This document shows, piece by piece, positions 55,895 to 64,000 of a stretch of 64,000 bases of DNA. How positions within the stretch are numbered: the stretch's first letter is position 1; every line of letters starts with the position of its first letter. Under the pieces are notes generated by a model that saw only the letters and a program-made list of their open reading frames with translations, did no database searches and had not been told where the DNA came from. Made by a program: the position numbers and the translations under genes. Source of the stretch: Xiphydria camelus (Eukaryota > Arthropoda > Insecta > Hymenoptera > Xiphydriidae); assembly GCA_963678675.1 (NCBI GenBank), contig OY783194.1, positions 13,653,207-13,717,206 on the forward strand. The letters are read 5' to 3'.

Positions 55895-56294
55895 TGTAAC
55901 TAGTTAATTTTCTCCTTTTCTTCGGTTTGCTTTCTGTTGGCTATATTTTTTTCTCTTCGTTCAACGCTGAACAAATCATTAGATTCCATTTTTGTAACGA
56001 TAAGCGGTTTTCTCTTACGACAAATTCTCATAACATTTATGTAATCATCTGGTGTATAAAGCTGTTGATGTCTTTTCAGTTCAGACTCGATATCGCTGAA
56101 ATCCGAGTCATTGGGGAGAAAACTATGACCCGACGTTAAAAAGTTCATAGTGATAGTTTCAAGGTTCGGAGTCGTGTGCAAAATAGATTTAGGTAACAGG
56201 GTAATTTTTATATTTCTATTTTGCCCGCCACGAGCATCACTCCAAAGGATTAGAGGTTTTACTGTTGTCGATAAGTGGCACTTTACGTGTTTAA
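55895..56294 (-). pseudogene. C-terminal half of an interrupted TE gene ('WSD..GGQNRN' family)
   Basis: LKHVKCHLSTTVKPLILWSD, GGQNRNIKITLLPKSIL, TSGHSFLPNDSDFSDIE and QQLYTPDDYINVM are read on the minus strand to a stop at about 55902. The conserved Asp (WSD) and the SGHSFLPNDSDF block suggest a DDE-type catalytic region. The N-terminal half lies at 59048-60900. The family is common in insect TE sets; I cannot name the superfamily. Confidence 0.65.
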
Positions 56295-59047
56295 GGCCAG
56301 GGCCTGATTTACAGGGTTGAAAATATCGAAAAAAAATTTTTTCCATAAATCAATTCAGAATACATTCAAAAATATGTGTACAAAGTTTTGGAGGCGAATT
56401 CGAAATATTTCCGGAGATACCGAGCAGAACGTAGGCGCTTGTCGAGCAGCTTCGCGCGCTCGTTCCCACTGTGCGCTCCTCCCATCGACTTTATTCTTCT
56501 TCTTAGGAGCATTACTTTGTACTCATATTGAAAACCAGATTTATAATTTGTAGAGTAGGGATATATAAAGCCATAATCTCTTTTGTAGCAGCTTACAGCT
56601 GTATAATGCCTGTACACGTGTTGCTAGATCTGCTGTTAGAGGCTTCGATAATATTTTTGGTTTAGTTCAGTTTCGTTCTGACTCTTGGCTAGTTAAGGTT
56701 GTAGAATCATGTCGACTTATCCAAAACACGGAAAATTTGATTGGGAGCGTACCTTGAGGCCCCGTAAACGGTCATTCCACGGCAATCGGTACACGCAGAA
56801 ACCAAGTGACGAGGATGAAGCGACAAGTGCGAAAAAGTTATCAACTGCAAGCGTTGACAATATCGTCATTAATCCAACTCATTGCTACAGAATAATTGAA
56901 TTTGTTACTGTTTTTTTCGCGCTTGCAGAAATCTTAATCTGCAAAACGTGCAAACAGTCGATAAAATTTGAAGAGAGCGGCCATCGAGGATTAGGCTTCA
57001 AGCTTGTCGTGACGTGTGTGTGTGGTAAAAATGAAATTAATTCAGGGCCGTTAATAAATACCGGTTATGAAATTAATAGAAGAATTGTGTTTGTAATGAG
57101 GCTTCTTGGTATCGCTCGAGAAGGCATCAATGTGTTTTGTGGCATCATGGACCTGTCTAAAGGTTTGGCGAAATCGACGTACGACAGTATAGTGCAGCGT
57201 ATTCATACGGCGCCGGAAGAAATGTTCAAATCCGTGAGCGAAAAAGCGGTAAAAGAGGAGAAAGAAAAAAATGTTGCAAATGGAAGAAAGGAGACTCATT
57301 TGAAAGTGTCTGGCGATGGATCCTGGAAAAAGCGTGGCTTCACTTCAATGTTAGGTGTAACAACTCTCATTGGGCACTACACTGGCAAAGTAGTCGATCT
57401 GCTTGTTAAAAGTTCGTACTGCCAGGCATGTACCCAGCAAAAAAATACCCTAAGTGACGACGAGTTTGAAGAATGGTACGAATCTCATAAAGACTCGTGC
57501 ACCATGAATCATATCGGCTCAGCTGGAAAAATGGAGGTGGATTCTATTATCGCAATGTTTCTCAGATCAATTGAAAAATTCGGAATTAAATACTTGAATT
57601 ATATCGGCGACGGTGATTCAAAAACATTTTCGGGTATACTAAAAATGTGTCCTTACGGTGAAAAGTGTCCTGTTACAAAGAATGAGTGCGTGGGTCATGT
57701 ACAAAAACGGATAGGTACACGTCTGCGGAATGTGAGGAAGGCAGAGAAGCTCGGTGGAAAAAATCGTCTGACCGAAGCCATTATTAAAAAACTCTACTAT
57801 GGCCTGGCTATCAGAAGAAATGTTGATTCTGTTGAAAACATGAAAAAAGCTATAATGGCCACGCTCGATCATTACACTTCGACGGATAAATCCCCGGGCC
57901 ACGAGAATTGTCCAGCAGGCAGTGACAGCTGGTGGGAATGGCGCAAGGCTGAATCCGCGAAGGAACTGCGATCTTTCAAACATCCTCCTCGCTTAATTGA
58001 CGACAAAATCGAGAAGCACATTCGCCCAATCTACGAGGACCTCTCCAACGATGATCTGTTAACGCGATGCCTCGGCGGTCACACGCAGAATTCAAACGAG
58101 GCGTTCAACTCGACAGTTTGGCGCATGGCTCCAAAGCACCTGCATTCTGGCCTGAAAATCGTTGAGATTGCATCATATCTGGCTGCAGGCATGTTCAATG
58201 AAGGTTATTCCTCCATTCTGACTACTATGCAGTTGCTCAATCTCAATATCGGCCAGCAGTGCAAAATGTTCGCCGGTAACGCTGACGAGCAGAGGATCGA
58301 GAGGGAGAACAGACGAACGTCCTTATCGAGCAAAGAAGCTCGTACGGCCCGCAGACACAATCAAATGAACCTTAATGAGTATTATGAGGAAGCTGAAGGA
58401 CTACTGTATGGAGCAGGAATAGCTGACTAGCCGAATGCTACTGTAAGTTATAGAAAATTGCAACTTATTTCTATCGAAAACTTTAAAGCGTGTTTTCTCC
58501 GTTTTTATTTTTACGATTTTTGCGATATGGCGTGCAACATAAAAAATTAAATAAATGAGATAGCGACTTCGGGTGAACAGCATTATCTTTAGTATTGCAT
58601 TGTCCACCCTGTGAACTAAAAACGTTGGAAAAAAATATTTTTAAACTAGTTTGGTACGTAGTTGAAATAATTTTGTTCCCCCTCAAAAAGTAGCTTTTTC
58701 CTTCGGCACTTCAAGGCATTCAGAATTTGTAACTCTTTATAGCTTTTATAAGTTCACATGGTAGATAAAAACATGAAAAATAATAATTTAAATCATTTTT
58801 CATTTCAGATGAGAATAGGGGGTGCTAGCGTGCATGCCATCGAGGAACTACAACGCCGGGGCGCTCTACGAATCTCCCTATAACTTAGTCTATAATGCGT
58901 TGTAGATCGTCACTCAAATTTTTTTTTTGAAGTTCAAATATATAAAATAATATCCCCAAAACCGTGTTTCGATCAGTTATCTCTTTCCTCCCCAAAAACG
59001 CTCCCTAAAAACCGCTGATTTTCGGCCGTCTAAATCAGGCCGTGACC
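56295..59047 (+). mobile_element. 2.75 kb TTAA-flanked transposon with Mutator-like transposase
   Basis: Inverted ends GGCCAGGGCCTGATTTA and GGTCACGGCCTGATTTA are flanked by TTAA (56291-56294, 59048-59051). It interrupts the 'WSD..GGQNRN' gene, whose sequence resumes on either side. One intact transposase gene lies inside, so the copy may be autonomous. Confidence 0.8.
56709..58430 (+). CDS. Mutator-like transposase (PF20700-type)
   Basis: An unbroken frame of 573 codons starts MSTYPKHGKFDWERTLRPRK. Residues about 75-110 carry a zinc-like C-X2-C...C-X-C (CKTCKQ, VTCVCGKN). Then come FVMRLLGIAREGINVFCGIM, KVSGDGSWKKRGFTSMLGVT with a likely first catalytic Asp, GSAGKMEVDSIIAMFLRSIE, KYLNYIGDGDSKTFSGI with a likely second, VGHVQKRIGTRLRN, and GHTQNSNEAFNSTVWRMAPK with a candidate Glu. 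These are hallmarks of the arthropod proteins labelled 'Mutator-like transposase domain'. The upstream leader has no clear TATA box. The TTAA flanks differ from the 8-9 bp of true Mutator elements. The intact frame suggests recent activity. Confidence 0.9.
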   Translation: MSTYPKHGKFDWERTLRPRKRSFHGNRYTQKPSDEDEATSAKKLSTASVDNIVINPTHCYRIIEFVTVFFALAEILICKTCKQSIKFEESGHRGLGFKLVVTCVCGKNEINSGPLINTGYEINRRIVFVMRLLGIAREGINVFCGIMDLSKGLAKSTYDSIVQRIHTAPEEMFKSVSEKAVKEEKEKNVANGRKETHLKVSGDGSWKKRGFTSMLGVTTLIGHYTGKVVDLLVKSSYCQACTQQKNTLSDDEFEEWYESHKDSCTMNHIGSAGKMEVDSIIAMFLRSIEKFGIKYLNYIGDGDSKTFSGILKMCPYGEKCPVTKNECVGHVQKRIGTRLRNVRKAEKLGGKNRLTEAIIKKLYYGLAIRRNVDSVENMKKAIMATLDHYTSTDKSPGHENCPAGSDSWWEWRKAESAKELRSFKHPPRLIDDKIEKHIRPIYEDLSNDDLLTRCLGGHTQNSNEAFNSTVWRMAPKHLHSGLKIVEIASYLAAGMFNEGYSSILTTMQLLNLNIGQQCKMFAGNADEQRIERENRRTSLSSKEARTARRHNQMNLNEYYEEAEGLLYGAGIAD

Positions 59048-59051
59048 TTAA

Positions 59052-60900
59052 GAAAGCAGGACCCCACTTCTTGGCAGCCGCGACCAGCCATTCCTTCGGC
59101 CCAAACGTAACAGCATCCTTGATCTTTCTTACCATTGTGAACCCCAGCGTTATAAACTCAAAACTGGCGTTGGAATGCGAGGGAAAGGTAAGGTTTTTTC
59201 CAAATCAAATGTTAAACATTCCAGTTCATCATTTTCTTTAGCTCTTTCAAAATCTTGTCTGCGAAGGTTTTGAGTTTCTTTGGCTTCCTGTAGATGGGTA
59301 TTATACTTATTTTTAAGTCCTTCCTTCGTATCCATATTTTCCTCATTGGCGATCGCAATTTTAAATTTATCACACAGCTTGCAAGTGTCTTTCTTGATTG
59401 GTATCGTTTTTAAATTAAACCTGCTGTAGAAAACTCTTTTGTAGGTGGCAATGCTAACTGGGACAATTTCTTCGGCGCAATACAAATTGTATATTTTTTG
59501 TATGGTCATATCTGGTGGCAGAAAGTTAGCTTCAGTAGTATTTCGACAGTAATATAACGTGGTATTCTATTGATCTGGTGTACTACTTTTTGTACACTTG
59601 CATCTGGTAGTTTATTCCCCCACCTCCCCCCCCCTAATTCCTCTCTGATCAGTTAAAGGAGACCGCCCATGGAATTTTTTTAAAGCAGTGTTAACTCTAA
59701 TCGTTGATACTCCCGAAGTTTTAACGAAAGTATTGCGACAAACAATTTCTTCACCAAGCTTGTATTTTCTAGAAAAGGTTCTTTTAGTGGCATTTCGACC
59801 GTATAATCTTTGCTTTGGGTATTCGGTTACTGCTGCCGCAATAAAGTTTGTTTGCGCATTGTACGATTCCAATGACCAAAACCTGGTAAACTGTTCCTTT
59901 CTTTTTTCGATGCATACTTTTTCTGAGCATTTTTTTGGAGACGAAACGATAATCTTCAAACGGTTTTGGTTCCATTTTTCTGCCTTTGTAGTTGAAGTAT
60001 GCTTTATTAATATCTTTATTAATTTTCTTTTGGGCTCTATTCTGCTCTTTATATTTACGTTTACGACCTTTTTTAGGCCTTCCTGGGTATTCATTGATGG
60101 ACTCGTTCTTGGAGGCTTCACTGGAGTTATCACTTTTAACATTTGTATCAACAACTATGTGACGTGATAGATTACCATCATTGTTATTTACTTTATATGA
60201 CGGATCTGAAATAGAGTCGTCACTGTCTTCTGTGTCAGAGGCACTTAAATTATCAACCCATTCCGGTCGTTTTCTCAACATTTCCTCGTTACAAACTTTG
60301 CAACTGGGACCTGTCTTTGAATCTAATACTAAAAGATAGTTTTGTTGATGTTTGCTTCTGAAACAAAAAAGATAAAATTGCACACATAAGCAAACTGTAT
60401 GCGATTTTATTTTACACTTACCATCTACGGGTCCCGTAATTATCAACATCTTGAGGTTTCAAGAAGCCTGTTCGTTTTTCAGGAAATTAGTCTAGACATT
60501 CTTCAAGTTGTTCATCTAAATCTGGGATATTCACACATGTATCTATTGCTCCAAAATTATTATTTGCACAAGGGGAACCTAATAAATCCATTTCTAGTAC
60601 GCTGGTACTTGTAGAACTTTGATCTAAAAAATAAAAATATGCGATCTGCAAAAACCAACCAACCCACAAAGATATTCAATAACTATATTCCTAAAGTTAA
60701 ATAAAAAGTGAACAAAGTTGCTACAACTATAACATTGAATTTCTACTCTCAAGGATATGACGGGAGATACAAAGTATTATGTAGTTTATAATAAACTACG
60801 AACTAAACTATTTTAAACATAACCTCAAATACTTATACTAACCTTCTGCGGCAACTTTTCGAGCATCCCTCATTATTTTCTCAGTTCTTGATTTAAACAT
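59052..60900 (-). pseudogene. N-terminal part of the interrupted TE gene ('WSD..GGQNRN' family)
   Basis: Exon 1 (about 60899-60840) encodes MFKSRTEKIMRDARKVAAEG and ends in a GT donor. Exon 2 (about 60625-60420) encodes SSTSTSVLEMDLLGSP and PDLDEQLEECLD, then an in-frame stop. Exon 3 (60360 onward) encodes PSCKVCNEEM, a basic SUMO/NLS-like region and YKGRKMEPKPFEDYRF. After shifts come KRTFSRKYKLGEE and, near 59400, TIPIKKDTCKLCDKFKIAIA and FDLEKTLPFPRIPTP. The remaining part (YVWAEGMAGRGCQEVGS) reaches the TTAA insertion at 59051 and continues at 56294. Several shifts and stops show it is dead. Confidence 0.65.
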
Positions 60901-61830
60901 ATTGGCACGTTAATAAGTTTAACACAACACAATGTTGTTCAAAAATAAGCACTAGTTTAAACACCAAACCACGTCGTTTCATACAGGGTAACAAGGTAAG
61001 AAAATGATGCAATACTAGAATGAGGCGTCATATTCTGCACAACAATACCAATCCACTTGGTTGGTACGCAACAAGGGTAATTTCAAAAAACTTTATTTAA
61101 CACAATAAGACCAATCCACTTGGTTGGTAATTCTTGAGAAAGAAATTGAACAATATCAATCACACAACAATCCAAGCGGAATGGTTGCTTTATGCGAAAT
61201 CCGAGAAGCCCGATTAGTGAACAGAGCATATGTGGGGACGCATTTTTCAAGGTTAACTGTATAGAATGGCTTGATAGCTTTCTGCAGAATGTAGTATGGA
61301 CATTTTTAGATGAGTATATGACATTATTTCGGTTTTTTAAAGTTGTGGGTTGGTTGCTTTTTGCATAACAGGGCCCAGTTAAAAGTCCACGGCCTGGTGA
61401 ATCGACTGTTACGAGTACCTATTACATTACGATATGCCAATGGGATGCACATGGGAAGGAATAGAATCTTATTTATAAGCTCGAATTTCATGCTTTTTGA
61501 GGGCGATTTGTACACCCTAATATAAAGCAAGATTGTCTTGATTTTGACATAACAGCAAATGCAATTTCCACGTGTATTTCGCGTTAATTTTCACAAGCCG
61601 TGAGCTCTTCGTATACACTACATAAAAAATAGAACGATTTTAACTCCAACTTATACGTGATATTTGTGCCTGGGTGCCTACGACACCAAGCAATAGGAAT
61701 TTTATTGAGGGGGAGCGACTGCTAAAAGCAGATCATGTTATAAAATGTGGGAGAAATAGTAGCGTGAGTGAAAAGGTTACAAGTGTCACAGCGTATTGCC
61801 GTCAAATTGCAAGGCCATTTAATAAATACT
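60901..61830. other. Non-coding interval
   Basis: Short inverted motifs 'accaatccacttggttggta' occur at about 61049 and 61110. No gene is supported. Confidence 0.4.
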
Positions 61831-61839
61831 TTTAAACAC

Positions 61840-62710
61840 TGCCTTAAACATTTTATCATATCGGTAAATATTGTTTTGCAATTCTTTGCTCAGTAACACT
61901 GGAACAAAATGGCTAAACAACTGAATGATAAATTTTGTTTCAATTTTATGTACGTCATTACGACTTTGTCATAAAGGCTCATTTTCGTATTATGATGTTG
62001 CAATTGATCGCCAAACATTTCTGATACAAGATTGACAATGGTTGTTAAAATTTGAAAAGATTCGAAGCCTGTAAGAGAGAGTACTTAATTCACTATCATT
62101 TCTAATAAAATCCACAAATCTTGATCGCATTAAATCGGTCTTCACTTGCACTCCTATGTCATGTTTTAACACCACTAGAGGAGTGAAATTTATATTCTCA
62201 TCATTGATGTGCGTTGAAGTTTCGTCCATTAATAAATTTTCATTTTCCATTCCCCGCTTTGGTGAATCCATTATTTTTTCGGATCTGTTTTTTAGCATTC
62301 CTTTGCAATAACCGATCCTCCCAAAGTTTCGAGCGAGTTAATTGGTCCTTATTTTCCTTATTATTCTGAAGGTTGCACGAGGGAACTTCATTGCTTTTCA
62401 GTCGCCTTAGTTGAGTTGCTGCGTCTATACAACATTATTTTGGAGTACATTATTAGTAAGGTTAAACAGAAGCATGTCCTTAGTAAAATTAAATAATTAC
62501 CTGGTAATATGTAATCATCCTTTGTAAAGTGACGTGAGCATACTTTTGAACTCGCCGTAACATTTTGTAATTTGAATACGTTTTTCCATTGTTGAAACTG
62601 ATCAATTTTCTCTAAATTACCAAATATATTTGGAATCGCTCCGGATTTTGTAACCTCAAACTGGTTTTTTTCCCCGACTTTTGCAGCCTGGCACTAAACA
62701 AACAAGTCTT
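61840..62710 (-). pseudogene. THAP-domain transposase, decayed
   Basis: The first exon (about 62700-62510) encodes a THAP zinc finger: PGCKSRGKK, then after a shift WKNVFKL and SSKVCSRHFTKDDYILP, before a splice-like GT. The next exon (about 62430-62090) gives LRRLKSNEVPSCNLQ, VVLKHDIGVQVKTDL and FIRNDSELSTL. The last (about 62075-61840) gives TGFESFQILTTIVNLVSEMF and TYIKLKQNLSFSCLAILFQC, the helix-turn-helix before a DDE_4-type catalytic domain, then stops. The catalytic domain itself is missing. THAP plus this segment suggests the Harbinger/ISL2EU or P-like group. Confidence 0.6.
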
Positions 62711-63200
62711 GCTTTCCCTTTCACTCTTAAATTCCTGTTTGCAGACATTTATAAAATAAAATAATCGAAAAAATAACTCGTGTAAAAATGTTACGATTTC
62801 TGTTTACACTCACTCCGGACTTTGTAACCTCAAACTGGCTTTTTTCCCCGACTCTCGCAGCCTGGCACTGAACAAACAAGTCTTCCTTTCCCTTTCAATG
62901 TTAAATTCCTGTTTGAAGACATGTATAAAATGAAATAATTGGACAAATAACTCGTGTAAAAATGTTACAATTTCTCTTTACACTCACTCCGGACTTTGCA
63001 ACCTCAAACTGGTTTTTTCCCCCGACTCTCGCAGCCTGGCACTGAACAAACAAGTCTTCCTTTCCCTTTCACTCTTAAATTCCTCTTTGTAGATAAAATT
63101 TATAAAATGAAATAATTGAAAAAATAACATGCGTTACGATTTCTGTTTGCACTCGCTTCGGACTTTGCAACCTTAAGCTGATTTTTTTTCCGCCACCAGA
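62641..63200. repeat. 174 bp tandem repeat, just over three units
   Basis: CCGGAYTTTGTAACCTCAAACTGG recurs at 62641, 62815, 62989 and, diverged, about 63158. Part of the first unit also encodes the start of the THAP finger, so the THAP gene's 5' end was duplicated. Confidence 0.85.
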
Positions 63201-64000
63201 TGTCGTAGCGCCATTCGACAGATCCCAATACAAACGCAAATAAAGGGAGACACAAAATAAATGTATATAACATTTTCAGAAATAAATTCTTTATTAATAC
63301 CAAAAACGAAAAACAAAAGCAAATAACAATAACATTGTATATTAGCAATATAATGTTTAGGCGGTTTCGAAGTGGCTACTCTTAGCGTTGATACACAGCC
63401 TTAAATGCTTCTTGAAATTTTCGGCGATGGGCCGCTGGTCCTCCGGCGACAATCGATCCTACTCTCGACGTAGGGATTCCTTCAGTGAATCTAAACTCTT
63501 GTGGCGTTTGGCACAGGCCCTGGCCTCTAAAATCGATCACACGCTGTAGTCCATAGGCTTAAGATCGGGGGTGTACGGCGGACATTCTGCATATATGATG
63601 AAACCCGGAAAATGTGTTTTTCACTGTTCATGGGTTATTTTCGCACTATGGCCCGGTACTGAGTCCTGTTGGAACGTCCATTTTTGGTCGCTGAAGTGCT
63701 GCTCGGCTCATGGAAGTACCACCGGCTTCTAGGATGTCGCGTTGATACATATTGTTATCCCTTATTTTACGAAAACTAGGGGTGTCTTGTCGTTGGCGCA
63801 AATTCTGCCCCAGACCATGATGGACTGCGGATTTTGACGGTATTGTCGACTGTAGCCGAAATGCCCGGAGGTATCGCGAACCAGTACTTGTCATATTGGC
63901 GGTTGTGGGCCTGCTCGATCGTGAAAACGTCATCTGTGAAGACGATCCATTCCCACTGCTGATCTGCGACCTATCGCTGAAAATTACAAGAAGCGTTTGA
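63200..64000 (-). pseudogene. Mariner transposase, dead, cut by window end
   Basis: In mixed minus-strand frames I read WEWIVFTDDVFTIEQAHNRQ, KYWFAIPPG, SIMVWGRICAN-like and YQRDILEAG, then PPYTPDLKPMDYSV-like and SLDSLKESL further on, the order of a mariner DDE domain. Stops and several frameshifts interrupt it. The N-terminal DNA-binding part lies beyond the window. Confidence 0.7.

Overview
This is eukaryotic nuclear DNA, almost certainly from an insect and most likely a hymenopteran. Evidence: genes split by GT-AG introns, THAP, pogo/Tigger, mariner, DUF4806 and Polinton proteins of the kinds repeated through hymenopteran genomes, a tRNA-derived SINE, and an insect-type TATA/TCAGT core promoter. 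I found no single-copy host gene. Nearly the whole window is transposable elements (TEs) inserted into each other, with satellites and foldback sequences, as expected of a heterochromatic TE graveyard.

Layout. 0-2.1 kb: small inverted-repeat elements and a Helitron end. 2.1-7.4 kb: a 5.2 kb EnSpm/CACTA-like transposon with a frameshifted transposase and a six-exon DUF4806 gene. 7.4-14.6 kb: a 280 bp tandem repeat, a 932 bp element with long TIRs, and a foldback array rich in 'tacgta'. 14.6-17.5 kb: a Ty3/Gypsy remnant with a PIF/Harbinger MITE in gag. 17.5-24.6 kb: MITEs, a 2.2 kb TIR element, a Helitron end and foldbacks. 24.6-26.5 kb: the 3' half of a LINE with RNase H, carrying a 418 bp palindromic MITE.

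26.5-55.3 kb is one Ty1/copia element read on the minus strand and scattered over about 29 kb. Four successive sites are filled by younger DNA: (a) a 1.47 kb TA-flanked element that itself holds a 518 bp element; (b) a 9,067 bp Polinton/Maverick with 6 bp target duplications; (c) a 4.76 kb TTAA-flanked element that holds a MITE, a 2.2 kb palindrome with a SINE in one arm, and a Helitron end; (d) about 9 kb holding a 4.5 kb foldback transposon built of a 133 bp satellite, and an intact Tigger. For the first three, removing the insert and one target copy restores the copia reading frame.

55.4-64 kb: a TE gene with a 'WSD..GGQNRN' motif split by a 2.75 kb TTAA-flanked transposon that encodes an intact 573-aa Mutator-like (PF20700-type) transposase, then a decayed THAP transposase gene, a 174 bp tandem repeat and a dead mariner running off the end.

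Most notable are the compact Polinton (polymerase, a DUF8207-like gene and a small possibly OB-fold gene, but no ATPase, protease or capsid genes), the satellite-built foldback transposon with 9 bp target duplications, and several insertions whose borders are proved by empty sites inside the window. The intact ORFs of useful length are the Tigger transposase, the Mutator-like transposase and the DUF8207-like protein.
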